Assembly: GCF_964259225.1 (NCBI RefSeq)
Contig: NZ_CAXVKN010000002.1
DNA: 64,000 bases
Reading direction: 5' to 3' (one strand)
Origin: Catenibacterium mitsuoka_A
GTDB lineage: Bacteria > Bacillota_I > Bacilli_A > Erysipelotrichales > Coprobacillaceae
A program made the translations under genes and the position numbers. Shown one piece after another: positions 27,340-35,799 of the stretch (the first letter of the stretch is position 1; each line of letters starts with the position of its first letter). Below the pieces are notes generated by a model. The model saw only the letters and a program-made list of their open reading frames with translations, did no database searches and was not told the DNA's origin.

Positions 27340-28458
27340 ATGAAGAAATTAGGATTTGGTTTAATGCGTCTACCATTACTCGATCAAAATGATGCAGGCA
27401 GCATTGATATTGAAGAAACTAAAAGAATGGTGGATACATTTCTAGAAAAAGGATTTACTTATTTTGATACAGCCTGGATGTATTGTGCCTTTAAAAGTGA
27501 GGAAGCCACTAAGACAGCTTTAGTAGAAAGACATCCAAGAGATTCTTTTACACTAGCTGATAAGCTTCATGCAGGTTTTATTGAAACAAAAGAAGATAGA
27601 GATAGAATCTTCAATGAACAGTTAAGAAAAACAGGTGCAGAATACTTTGATTATTATCTCTTACATGATGTGGGAACAGATCATTATAAGAAATATACAG
27701 AGTTAGACTGTTTCACATGGTTGAAAGATAAGAAAGAAAAAGGATTAGTAAAACATATTGGTTTCTCTTTCCATGACAATGCAGACTTATTAGAACGTGT
27801 CTTATCTGAACATCCAGAAGTAGAATTTGTACAGCTTCAGTTGAATTATCTGGATTGGGAAAGTGAAGGTGTACAGTCACGTAAATGTTATGAAACGGCA
27901 GTAAGACATCATGTTCCTGTATTTGTAATGGAACCAGTGAAGGGTGGTACTCTCGCAAATGTACCTGATGAAGTAGAAGAGACATTCAAGTCTTATCATC
28001 CAGACATGTCTATTCCATCTTGGGCGATTCGTTTTGCAGCAAGTTTAGATAATGTCCAGGTTGTCTTATCTGGTATGAGTAATATGGAACAGCTATTAGA
28101 TAATACAGGCTATATGGAAGACTTTAAGCCTTTAAATGAGGAAGAACAGACACTGATTAAGAAGGCTGTTGATATTATTAATAGTAGTATTGAAATTCCT
28201 TGTACCGGCTGTTCTTATTGTACAGAAGGTTGTCCAATGCATATTGCGATTCCTAAATACTTCTCACTCTATAATGCTGATAAACAGGAAGTAGCGACTA
28301 AATCATGGAGACCTCAAGGAGAATACTATACACGTTTGACACATACATTTGGTAAAGCAAGTGAATGTATTGGATGTGGGCAGTGTGAAGCGGCATGTCC
28401 ACAACATCTTCCAATTATTGAGAACTTGCAAAAAGTCGCAGAATACTTTGAAAAATAA
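27340..28458 (+). CDS. Aldo/keto reductase with C-terminal 4Fe-4S domain
   Basis: 372 residues; ATG at 27340 is eight bases after AAGGAGG (an earlier ATG is only two bases away). The AKR barrel spans about 1-280 with [39 protein letters not shown] and PVKGGTL. The C-terminus has two cluster motifs, [18 protein letters not shown] and [17 protein letters not shown], as in the family of oxygen-sensitive AKRs of anaerobes. Catalyses NAD(P)H- or ferredoxin-linked carbonyl reduction; substrate unknown. Confidence 0.93.
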   Translation: MKKLGFGLMRLPLLDQNDAGSIDIEETKRMVDTFLEKGFTYFDTAWMYCAFKSEEATKTALVERHPRDSFTLADKLHAGFIETKEDRDRIFNEQLRKTGAEYFDYYLLHDVGTDHYKKYTELDCFTWLKDKKEKGLVKHIGFSFHDNADLLERVLSEHPEVEFVQLQLNYLDWESEGVQSRKCYETAVRHHVPVFVMEPVKGGTLANVPDEVEETFKSYHPDMSIPSWAIRFAASLDNVQVVLSGMSNMEQLLDNTGYMEDFKPLNEEEQTLIKKAVDIINSSIEIPCTGCSYCTEGCPMHIAIPKYFSLYNADKQEVATKSWRPQGEYYTRLTHTFGKASECIGCGQCEAACPQHLPIIENLQKVAEYFEK

Positions 28459-28468
28459 CTTTTTCTTA

Positions 28469-28502
28469 AACATCATGGTAAAATAGTATCATGATGTTTT
28501 TA
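28469..28502 (+). terminator. Terminator after the aldo/keto reductase
   Basis: AACATCATG and CATGATGTT form a 9-base stem followed by TTTT. Confidence 0.8.
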
Positions 28503-28516
28503 TATAGGAGGAAATC

Positions 28517-29302
28517 ATGAAGACACTCTATGTAACAGATCTAGATGGGACATTACTTGAACCTGATAAATCGATTAAACCAGAAAACTTAAAACTCATT
28601 AATCAGCTCATAGAAGAAGATGTAAATATCACCTATGCGACTGCACGTTCTCTTATTACCGCAAAACAGGTAATAGGTGATATAAACTTTAAGCTTCCTG
28701 TCATTGTCCAGAATGGGACATTTATATTATCACCTAAAGGAGATATGATCCTAGGAAACTATTTAGGAGATTCTATACTAGACACTGTAAAGGATTATGA
28801 TATCTCACCTATTGTATATTCTCAAATAGGAAAGAATAACTACTTCTCTTATATTAAGGATAAGATGAGTGCAGGAGTAAAAGCTTTTGTGGATGATCAT
28901 TTAGATGATCCTAGAAATCATCCTGTGAATACTTATGAAGATCTCTATGAGGGAGATATATTCTATTTATTATTGATCGATGATTATGATAAATTAAAGC
29001 CTCTTTATGATTTGTTTAAGGAAGACTATTATGCTGTTTTTGATCAAGAAATGTATTCACATGATTGGTGGTTAGAAGTGATGTCTCCTGATGCTTCTAA
29101 AGCGAATGCGATTAAATACTTAAAACAGAAACTACAATGTGATGAAGTGGTTGTATTTGGGGATGGAAAGAATGATATCGAAATGTTTGAAGAAGCTGAT
29201 TATAGCTGCGCTGTAGAAAATGCTGCTCCTGAACTCATCAAATGCGCGGATGAAGTCATTCATATAAGTGTGCCTCAGTATATAAATCAAAGAAAAAAAT
29301 AA
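28517..29302 (+). CDS. HAD-superfamily Cof-type sugar-phosphate phosphatase
   Basis: 261 residues. Motif I VTDLDGTLLEPD, motif II TYATARS, motif III Lys in SKANAIKYLKQKL, motif IV VFGDGKNDIEMFE: all complete for the Cof/C2B-cap class. Cytoplasmic phosphatase for phosphosugars or FMN-type substrates. AGGAGG precedes the ATG. An AT-rich gap follows. Confidence 0.9.
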   Translation: MKTLYVTDLDGTLLEPDKSIKPENLKLINQLIEEDVNITYATARSLITAKQVIGDINFKLPVIVQNGTFILSPKGDMILGNYLGDSILDTVKDYDISPIVYSQIGKNNYFSYIKDKMSAGVKAFVDDHLDDPRNHPVNTYEDLYEGDIFYLLLIDDYDKLKPLYDLFKEDYYAVFDQEMYSHDWWLEVMSPDASKANAIKYLKQKLQCDEVVVFGDGKNDIEMFEEADYSCAVENAAPELIKCADEVIHISVPQYINQRKK

Positions 29303-29404
29303 ATTGTTTTTTTAAATTTTTTTTAAAGTTTAAAAAATGGCTTAAATATCGCAAAAAGTGAAGATATGCATTGTATTTTTTAAACTGTAAGCACCTTTGT
29401 AACA

Positions 29405-29433
29405 TTGACTAATGTAAGCGTTTATGATAAAAT
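29405..29433 (+). promoter_or_regulatory. Promoter of the alcohol dehydrogenase gene with cre-like spacer
   Basis: TTGACT (29405-29410), a 17-base spacer and TAAAAT (29428-29433, with TGA extension). The spacer contains TGTAAGCGTTTATG, which fits the first two thirds of a catabolite-responsive element but misses the last CA. The region 29303-29404 is very A/T-rich and otherwise empty. Confidence 0.55.
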
Positions 29434-29487
29434 TTTCACTAGATGAAAAGTTAGTCATCAAAGGTATTGTATAGGAGGAAATATAAT

Positions 29488-30702
29488 ATGAGATTTACAT
29501 TACCAAGAGATTTATATCATGGCAAAGGTGCCTTAGAAAACCTTAAGAACTTAGAAGGTAAGAAAGCTATTGTCTGTGTAGGTGGCGGAAGCATGAAGAG
29601 AAATGGCTTCCTAGACAAAGCTGTTAAATATCTTGAAGAAGCTGGTATGGAAGTTAAATTATATGAAGGTATCGAACCAGATCCATCAGTAACTACAGTT
29701 ATGAAAGGTGCTGCAGTTATGGAAGAATTCCAGCCTGACTGGATCGTAGCTATGGGTGGAGGTTCACCTATTGATGCTGCAAAAGCTATGTGGATTAAGT
29801 ATGAATATCCAGAAATCACATTCGAAGAAATGTGTAAAGTATTTGGTATTCCAAAGTTAAGAAAGAAAGCTCATTTCTGTGCAATCCCATCTACAAGTGG
29901 TACTGCAACTGAAGTTACAGCTTTCTCAATCATTACTGATTATGATAAAGGTATTAAATATCCAATCGCTGACTTTGAAATTACTCCAGATGTTGCAATC
30001 GTAGATCCTGACTTAGCTGAAACTATGCCAGTTAAATTAGTTGCTCATACAGGTATGGATGCTATGACTCATGCAATTGAAGCATATGTATCTACTGCAA
30101 ACTGTAACTACACTGATCCACTTGCTATTCATGCAATTGAAATGATCCAGGCTAACTTAGTTAAATCATATAGTGGTGATATGAGCTGCAGAGATGATAT
30201 GCATGATGCACAGTGCTTAGCAGGTATGGCATTCTCTAACGCATTATTAGGTATCGTACATTCAATGGCTCATAAGACTGGTGCTGCTTTCGTAGACCTG
30301 GGTGGACATATTATCCATGGTGCAGCTAATGCTATGTACTTACCAAAGGTTATTGCTTATAACGCTAAAGATGAAACAGCTAAGAAACGTTATGGTGTAA
30401 TTGCTGATTACATGCACTTAGGTGGAGAAAATGATGATGAAAAGGTTGCATTATTAATTAAATACTTAAGAGGTATGAATGATGCATTAAATATCCCACA
30501 TAGTATCAACCACTATGGTGCTGATGGTTTACCAGCTGAAGTTGGATTTGTACCTGAAGATGTATTCTTAGAAAGATTACCAGAAATCGCTAAGAACGCT
30601 ATTGCTGATGCATGTACAGGTTCTAACCCACGTATTCCAACTCAGGAAGAAATGGAAAACTTATTAAAGGCTTGCTACTACGATACAGAAGTTGATTTCT
30701 AA
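29488..30702 (+). CDS. Iron-containing alcohol dehydrogenase
   Basis: 404 residues, start nine bases after AGGAGG. NAD-binding AMGGGSPIDAAKAM; the iron ligands come from HTGMDAMTHAIEAY and later HSMAHKTGA and HGAANAMYLP, the two class-III signatures. Codon use is highly biased (GCT, GTT, ACT, GAA), as in strongly expressed genes, so it is probably a main fermentation enzyme for ethanol/butanol or 1,3-propanediol-type reactions. The NUDIX gene overlaps its stop by one base. Confidence 0.95.
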   Translation: MRFTLPRDLYHGKGALENLKNLEGKKAIVCVGGGSMKRNGFLDKAVKYLEEAGMEVKLYEGIEPDPSVTTVMKGAAVMEEFQPDWIVAMGGGSPIDAAKAMWIKYEYPEITFEEMCKVFGIPKLRKKAHFCAIPSTSGTATEVTAFSIITDYDKGIKYPIADFEITPDVAIVDPDLAETMPVKLVAHTGMDAMTHAIEAYVSTANCNYTDPLAIHAIEMIQANLVKSYSGDMSCRDDMHDAQCLAGMAFSNALLGIVHSMAHKTGAAFVDLGGHIIHGAANAMYLPKVIAYNAKDETAKKRYGVIADYMHLGGENDDEKVALLIKYLRGMNDALNIPHSINHYGADGLPAEVGFVPEDVFLERLPEIAKNAIADACTGSNPRIPTQEEMENLLKACYYDTEVDF

Positions 30703-31211
30703 TGTGTAGAGATAAGAACGGTCTTACAGAAGAAGAATTTTTAAAAAGCTATAATCCTGATAAATATCCTAAACCTTCACTGACAGCTGATATTTGTATC
30801 TTTGCTCATTCTGATGTGACAGAGATTCTATTGGTTAAACGTGGTGGACATCCTTATATAGGTAAATGGGCACTGCCTGGTGGCTTCGCTAATAAGAATG
30901 AACCGATTGAAAAGACGGCTTCAAGAGAACTTAAAGAAGAGACAGGCATAGAAGGTGTGTCTATGAAGCTTGTAGGTGTTTATAGTCAGCCGGGAAGAGA
31001 TCCCCGTGGATGGGTTGTATCTACTGCATTTTATGCAGATGTAGATAAGAAGAGTATTCATCCAGAAGCTGGTGATGATGCCAAAGAAGCAAAATGGTTC
31101 ACTGTTGTCGATGAAACACATTTAAGATGTGGTGATATCAATATAGGTATGAATGATCTTGCCTTTGATCATGCTGATATTATTCATGATGCTATAGATA
31201 AGGGTCTGTAG
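30702..31211 (+). CDS. NUDIX hydrolase
   Basis: 169 residues. NUDIX box GGFANKNEPIEKTASRELKEETGI is complete (G-x5-E-x7-RE-x2-EE-x-G pattern). The KRGGHPYIGKWALPGG opening and C-terminal WFTVVDET place it in the ADP-ribose/NADH-pyrophosphatase-like NUDIX group. Its ATG overlaps the dehydrogenase stop (TAATG), so it is translationally coupled; a link to nicotinamide nucleotide turnover is possible. Confidence 0.9.
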   Translation: MCRDKNGLTEEEFLKSYNPDKYPKPSLTADICIFAHSDVTEILLVKRGGHPYIGKWALPGGFANKNEPIEKTASRELKEETGIEGVSMKLVGVYSQPGRDPRGWVVSTAFYADVDKKSIHPEAGDDAKEAKWFTVVDETHLRCGDINIGMNDLAFDHADIIHDAIDKGL

Positions 31212-31230
31212 AAATACAGATCCTTTTTTT
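31202..31230 (+). terminator. Terminator after the NUDIX gene
   Basis: GGGTCTGTA-GAAA-TACAGATCC overlapping the stop codon, followed by eight T. Confidence 0.85.
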
Positions 31231-31316
31231 TACACACTGATATAGTTTAAAACTATGGTACCCTATTTTATAAAACTATAATCCTACTAAAACAGTAGAT
31301 ATTATCGTGTTTTGTG

Positions 31317-31345
31317 TTGACGTGCTTTTTATGTGGTGCTAAGAT
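31317..31345 (+). promoter_or_regulatory. Promoter of the metNIQ T-box transcript
   Basis: TTGACG (31317-31322), 17-base spacer, TAAGAT (31340-31345). Confidence 0.65.
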
Positions 31346-31351
31346 GAAACC

Positions 31352-31617
31352 ACATCAAGAAAAGACAGTGAAAAGAAGAGTACTGTAATGAAACTTATAC
31401 AGAGAGTTCCGTTAGCTGAGAAGGAATAAAGGGAAGTTATAGGAAGATGGTCTTGGAGTTGCATGGCTGAAATGTAAGTCATGACGGGAGCGCCCGTTAC
31501 AGCGATAGAGTATGCATGTACTCGAAGAGGTTATTAAGGTGACTTAATAATGAATTTAGGTGGTAACACGAAACATTACGTTCTCGTCCTATTATATGGA
31601 TGAGAACGTTTTTTATT
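31352..31617 (+). promoter_or_regulatory. T-box riboswitch, methionine specific
   Basis: A leader of about 260 bases before metN. Stem I is closed by CAAGA (31356-31360) with TCTTG (31451-31455); the specifier codon just inside is ATG (31447-31449), followed by a purine. An AGAGAG-type distal loop is at 31411-31416. The conserved T-box is AGGTGGTAACACG (31558-31570) with TGGT matching A73-CCA. The competing terminator is ACGTTCTCGTCC with GGATGAGAACGT then six T. Uncharged tRNA-Met would permit read-through into metNIQ. Specifier and gene content agree. Confidence 0.9.
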
Positions 31618-31636
31618 TAAGGGAAGGAGAGAGAAC

Positions 31637-32674
31637 ATGATCCACTTAGAACATGTTACAAAGACTTTTAAGACTAAAGATGGCGATGTCCATGCTGTCA
31701 AGGATGTCAGTCTGAATATTGAAGAAGGGGAAATCTACGGTATTATTGGTTTCTCAGGGGCTGGTAAATCTACATTAGTAAGATGTATCAACCTATTAGA
31801 AAAACCTGATAGCGGTGCTGTTGTATTTGGGGATAAAGATTTATTAAAACTATCCGATGCAGATTTAAGAAAAGAAAGAGAAAAGATTGGAATGATCTTC
31901 CAGCACTTTAATCTTTACAACAGTCGTACTATTTACGACAATATCGCTTTTCCATTAAAACATCTAGGCTGGAGTAAAGATAAGATTCAAAAGAGAGTCT
32001 TAGAATTACTCGAACTTATCGATTTGGTAGAAAGAAAAGATTCTTATCCAAGTCAGTTATCTGGAGGACAGAAACAAAGAGTTGCAATCGCAAGAGCGCT
32101 TGCTAACAATCCTAAAGTACTTCTATGTGATGAAGCGACAAGTGCTTTAGACCCTCAGACAACACAAAGTATTCTTCAGCTTATTAAGAAAGTAAATAAA
32201 GAATTTGGCTTAACAGTTATTTTAATTACTCATGAAATGGCTGTAGTCAAGGAAGTATGTGATAAGGTGGCAGTCATGGAAGATGGCCGTGTGGTAGAAC
32301 AGGGCAGTATTGTTGATATCTTCTCTAATCCACAACATCAAATTACTAAGAACTTTATCGCTACTACAAACAATCTTAATAAGATTGATGAATTGATCAA
32401 AGACAATCATCGTATTACACAGTTAAATGAAAACCAGCAGATGGTGAAATTACAGTATCAGAGTTCTAATACAGATGTTGCATTAATTTCAGTATTATCA
32501 AGAGATTACGGTGTTGATTGTTCTATTATCTTTGGGAATGTAGAAATTATCCAGGGACAGCCAATTGGTACACTTATTACAATCTTTACAGGTGAAGATG
32601 CAGATATCAAGAAAGCATTAGAATTCACAAAACAACAGGGAGTTAAAGTGGAGGTGATTAAACGTGGTAACTAA
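31637..32674 (+). CDS. metN: Methionine ABC transporter ATP-binding protein MetN
   Basis: 345 residues. Walker A GFSGAGKST, Q-loop IFQHFNL, signature LSGGQKQR, Walker B VLLCDEATSALD, H-loop ITHE, and from about residue 265 the C-terminal NIL domain that binds methionine and inhibits transport when it is plentiful. First gene after the Met T-box. The stop overlaps the metI start. Confidence 0.96.
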   Translation: MIHLEHVTKTFKTKDGDVHAVKDVSLNIEEGEIYGIIGFSGAGKSTLVRCINLLEKPDSGAVVFGDKDLLKLSDADLRKEREKIGMIFQHFNLYNSRTIYDNIAFPLKHLGWSKDKIQKRVLELLELIDLVERKDSYPSQLSGGQKQRVAIARALANNPKVLLCDEATSALDPQTTQSILQLIKKVNKEFGLTVILITHEMAVVKEVCDKVAVMEDGRVVEQGSIVDIFSNPQHQITKNFIATTNNLNKIDELIKDNHRITQLNENQQMVKLQYQSSNTDVALISVLSRDYGVDCSIIFGNVEIIQGQPIGTLITIFTGEDADIKKALEFTKQQGVKVEVIKRGN

Positions 32675-33335
32675 GCTATTTCCAAACGTTATAGAGTTTG
32701 CTTCAGATTTCCCACAAGCTATTATTGATACATTATTAATGTTGGTAATCAGTGGTTTAATCTCAGTGGTTATTGGAATCTTATTAGCAGTTATTGTAGT
32801 AGTCACTAGAAAAGATGGTTTAAAAGAAAATCAACCAGTTTTCTGGATCTTAGATAAGATTATTAACTTATTTAGATCTATTCCATTTATTATCTTAATT
32901 CCTACTGTAGCTGTACTCTCTCGTGCTTTATTTGGTACAACAATTGGTATCGAAGGTGCACTTGTTCCTCTAGTTATAGGAACAGCACCATTTGTCGCAA
33001 GACAGATGGAATCAGCCATTATGGAAATTGATCCAGGAATCATTGAAGCAAGTATTGCGATGGGACTCAGTACAAAAGAAATTATCTTTGATGTTTATCT
33101 AAGAGAAAATATTCCAGGGATGATCAGAGGTCTTACAATTTCATTTATTGCGTTAGTCGGACAGATTGCGATTGTTGGTTCTGTTGGCGCAGGCGGACTT
33201 GGTGATATGGCGATCAGATATGGTCTACAGAGATCAATGGGAGATATCACATTCGTCGTTATTATCTTAATTCTTATTTTAATTTCAATTGTTCAGGCAA
33301 TTGGTGACAAACTCGTAGAAAAAACAACACATTAA
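32664..33335 (+). CDS. metI: Methionine ABC transporter permease MetI
   Basis: 223 residues, five to six helices, with LRSIPFIILIP and the coupling-loop motif EASIAMGLSTKEI (EAA-type). It starts at GTG 32664, eleven bases inside metN, behind GGAGGTGATT, a strong ribosome site. Forms the membrane channel with MetN. Confidence 0.95.
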   Translation: MVTKLFPNVIEFASDFPQAIIDTLLMLVISGLISVVIGILLAVIVVVTRKDGLKENQPVFWILDKIINLFRSIPFIILIPTVAVLSRALFGTTIGIEGALVPLVIGTAPFVARQMESAIMEIDPGIIEASIAMGLSTKEIIFDVYLRENIPGMIRGLTISFIALVGQIAIVGSVGAGGLGDMAIRYGLQRSMGDITFVVIILILILISIVQAIGDKLVEKTTH

Positions 33336-33358
33336 TTAATACATTGGAGGAAAATATT

Positions 33359-34180
33359 ATGAACAAAAACATTTTAAAAGTATTTACAGCAGGTCTTTTA
33401 GCTTTCTCATTAGCAGGATGTGGAAGTAAGTCAGATTCTAAAACTATTACAGTAGGCGCAACAACTTCACCTCATGCTATTATCTTAAAGCATGTCCAGC
33501 CAGAATTTGAAAAAGCAGGATATAAATTAAAGATTAAGGAATTCTCAGATTATCCTAACATCAACCCATCTACTTCAGATGGTTCATTAGATGCAAACTT
33601 CTTCCAGCATCAGCCATACTTAACTTCTTACAACAAAGACAAAGGTTATAAGAAGGGTGATGATGGATATCTAGTATCAGTTGGTGCAATTCACTTTGAA
33701 CCTTTAGGATTATATTCAACTAAATATAAAGCAGTATCTGATATCAAAGATGGTGCTAAGATTGCAATTCCTAACGATGCAACTAATGAAGCAAGAGCTT
33801 TATTATTACTTGCAGACAATGGTGTTCTTACATTAAAGAAAGATGCAGGTGTAACTGCAACTAAGAAGGATGTTGTATCTTACAACAAAAAAGTTGAATT
33901 AGTAGAAGTAGATGCTGCACAGGTGGCTTCTAAATTACCTGATGTTGATTTCGGTATCATCAATGGTAACTATGCATTAGATGCAAAAGTGACTGATAAG
34001 ATCATCACTTCTGAAGATTCAAATTCTGAAGCTGCAAAGACTTATCAGAATATCATTGCTGTAAAAGAATCAAATAAAGACAATAAAGCAATTAAGAAAC
34101 TTGTTGAAATCTTAAAGAGCGATAGCACTAAGAAATGGATTGAAAAGAAATTCGGAGTATCTGTAAAACCTGCAGAATAA
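33359..34180 (+). CDS. metQ: Methionine-binding lipoprotein MetQ
   Basis: 273 residues; ATG at 33359 follows TGGAGGA (an in-frame TTG further up is part of that site). Signal peptide and lipobox LAGC at about residue 20. NLPA-family segments: GATTSPHAIILKHV, DYPNINPS, ANFFQHQPYL, DGAKIAIPNDATNEARAL, and QVASKLPDVDFGIINGNYAL. Captures extracellular methionine for MetNI. Last gene of the metNIQ unit. Confidence 0.96.
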   Translation: MNKNILKVFTAGLLAFSLAGCGSKSDSKTITVGATTSPHAIILKHVQPEFEKAGYKLKIKEFSDYPNINPSTSDGSLDANFFQHQPYLTSYNKDKGYKKGDDGYLVSVGAIHFEPLGLYSTKYKAVSDIKDGAKIAIPNDATNEARALLLLADNGVLTLKKDAGVTATKKDVVSYNKKVELVEVDAAQVASKLPDVDFGIINGNYALDAKVTDKIITSEDSNSEAAKTYQNIIAVKESNKDNKAIKKLVEILKSDSTKKWIEKKFGVSVKPAE

Positions 34181-34189
34181 TGAATTGAG

Positions 34190-34211
34190 GCGGTCAATTG
34201 ACCGCTTTTTA
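34190..34211 (+). terminator. Terminator of metNIQ
   Basis: GCGGTCAATTGACCGC, a perfect palindrome, followed by TTTTT. Confidence 0.9.
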
Positions 34212-34263
34212 TTTATCTAGAAGAGTATTTCTTATATAATAGTTCTATAAGGAGGTCAATCTT

Positions 34264-34791
34264 ATGGAATTTGATCAGTTATTAGAAGAAAGATATTCTG
34301 TTAGAAAGTTTTCTGATCAGAAGGTAGAAAAAGAAAAAATAGATAAAATATTAGAAGCTGCAAGAATAGCACCTACAGCTGTAAACTATCAGCCACAAAG
34401 AATTCTTGTAGTAGAAGATCCAGATAATCTTGCAAAACTAAAGGAATGTACTAGATATCATTTCCATGCACCTCTCGCAATGATTTTATGTTATGACAAG
34501 ACTGTATCATGGAAGGATATGCATAATAGAGAATGTGGTGAAGTAGATGTGTCTATTGTGGCTACATACATGATGCTTAAACTCTTTGATTTAGGATTAG
34601 GGTCTACTTATGTAGGTTCTTTTGATTATAAGGAGTTAATCAAACAGTTTAATATTCCTGAAAATTATGTACCAGTGATGATCTTACCTATTGGTTATCC
34701 AAGAGAAGATTGTGTACCTGGACCAATGCATGATAAGAGAAAACCAATCAATGCGATTGTATCTTATGAGGAATATACACAGGGGGAATAA
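34264..34791 (+). CDS. Nitroreductase family flavoprotein
   Basis: 175 residues. FMN-binding RYSVRKFSDQKV, ARIAPTAVNYQPQ, the central GSTYVGSFD and GYPRED near the end mark the nitroreductase (NfsA/FRP-like, short) family. Homodimeric FMN enzyme reducing nitro compounds or quinones with NAD(P)H. It precedes the sulfoxide reductase gene by two bases, so the two are likely co-expressed in redox defence. Confidence 0.92.
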   Translation: MEFDQLLEERYSVRKFSDQKVEKEKIDKILEAARIAPTAVNYQPQRILVVEDPDNLAKLKECTRYHFHAPLAMILCYDKTVSWKDMHNRECGEVDVSIVATYMMLKLFDLGLGSTYVGSFDYKELIKQFNIPENYVPVMILPIGYPREDCVPGPMHDKRKPINAIVSYEEYTQGE

Positions 34792-34793
34792 TA

Positions 34794-35255
34794 ATGGAGT
34801 TATTAATAAAACAATTAGAAGAACTTATTTCACCAAATGAATGGTTTGTGACTAACTTGTCTAATGCAAGTGCGTTACTCATGGATGCAATTGATGATTT
34901 AAGCTGGGTAGGTTTTTATATGATGAGAGCTGGGGAACTTGTTTTAGGTCCTTTCCAGGGTAAAGTGGCATGTACACATATTAAAGTAGGTAAAGGGGCC
35001 TGTGGTGTATGTGTACAGGGAGATCAGACAATTCTTATTGAAGATGTGACGACATTCCCAGGCTATATTGCCTGTGATGCAGAAGCAAAGTCTGAAATTG
35101 TAGTTCCTTTACATGATGAAGAAGGTAAAGTGATTGCGGTATTGGATGTTGATTCTAATAGTTTAGGTCGTTTTGGAGACAAGGAACAGGAATTATTTGA
35201 GGCTCTTGGAAAAGTATTAGAGAAATCATTATGGAGCGAAAAAGCAGACGTTTAA
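34794..35255 (+). CDS. msrC: Free methionine-(R)-sulfoxide reductase (GAF domain)
   Basis: 153 residues, a single GAF domain. The family marks are GPFQGKVACTHIKVGKGACGVC, with the three cysteines used in catalysis and resolution, then DVTTFPGYIACDAEAKSEIVVPL. It reduces free Met-R-sulfoxide to methionine, a sensible companion to methionine uptake next door. RBS lies inside the nitroreductase gene. Confidence 0.92.
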   Translation: MELLIKQLEELISPNEWFVTNLSNASALLMDAIDDLSWVGFYMMRAGELVLGPFQGKVACTHIKVGKGACGVCVQGDQTILIEDVTTFPGYIACDAEAKSEIVVPLHDEEGKVIAVLDVDSNSLGRFGDKEQELFEALGKVLEKSLWSEKADV

Positions 35256-35749
35256 GTTATATTTTGAGACATCATCCAGAAAGTATAGGTATTAAACTTG
35301 ATGAACATGCTTATGGTGATGTGCAAAAGATATTAGAAGCATTAAATATCACAATAAAAGACTTAGATATGATTGTGAGAGAAGATGAGAAACAGCGCTA
35401 TTCATATAATGGAGATCATACAAGAATATGTGCGAATCAAGGACATTCTATTCCTGTGAATGTAGATTTAAAAGAAGTACAGCCACCTGATATCCTTTAT
35501 CATGGTACAGCAACTCGTTTTGTACCTTCTATTTTAGAAGAAGGTATATTAAGTCAGACACGTATATATGTTCATCTTTCTCAAGACAAAGAAACCGCAA
35601 CGAAGGTTGGTTCAAGACACGGGAAACCATATGTCTTTACTATTGATACTAAACAGATGTATGAAGATGGATACAAGTTCTATCTCTCAGAAAACAATAT
35701 CTATCTTACAAAGATTATACCTACAAAATACTTAAAGGCTTCCACTTAA
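35231..35749 (+). CDS. kptA: RNA 2'-phosphotransferase (Tpt1/KptA)
   Basis: 172 residues. LSYILRHHPESIGIKLDEHAY, IVREDEKQRYSY, RICANQGHSIPV, LYHGTA and the NAD-binding YVHLSQDKETA are the Tpt1/KptA signatures. It transfers an internal RNA 2'-phosphate to NAD, giving ADP-ribose cyclic phosphate; its role in bacteria is unclear. The start lies 25 bases inside the preceding gene with only a weak ribosome site, so it depends on translational coupling. Confidence 0.93.
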   Translation: MERKSRRLSYILRHHPESIGIKLDEHAYGDVQKILEALNITIKDLDMIVREDEKQRYSYNGDHTRICANQGHSIPVNVDLKEVQPPDILYHGTATRFVPSILEEGILSQTRIYVHLSQDKETATKVGSRHGKPYVFTIDTKQMYEDGYKFYLSENNIYLTKIIPTKYLKAST

Positions 35750-35762
35750 GGAAGCTTTTTTG
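35736..35762 (+). terminator. Terminator after kptA
   Basis: AGGCTTCC-ACTTAA-GGAAGCTT followed by a T-run; it overlaps the kptA stop. Confidence 0.8.
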
Positions 35763-35799
35763 TGCTATACTTGTTGAGAGAATATGAAGGAGGGGTTTT

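Noticed and set aside
29467..29487. Upstream start for the alcohol dehydrogenase
   Set aside because: It lies in front of and over the AGGAGG site; ATG at 29488 has proper spacing.
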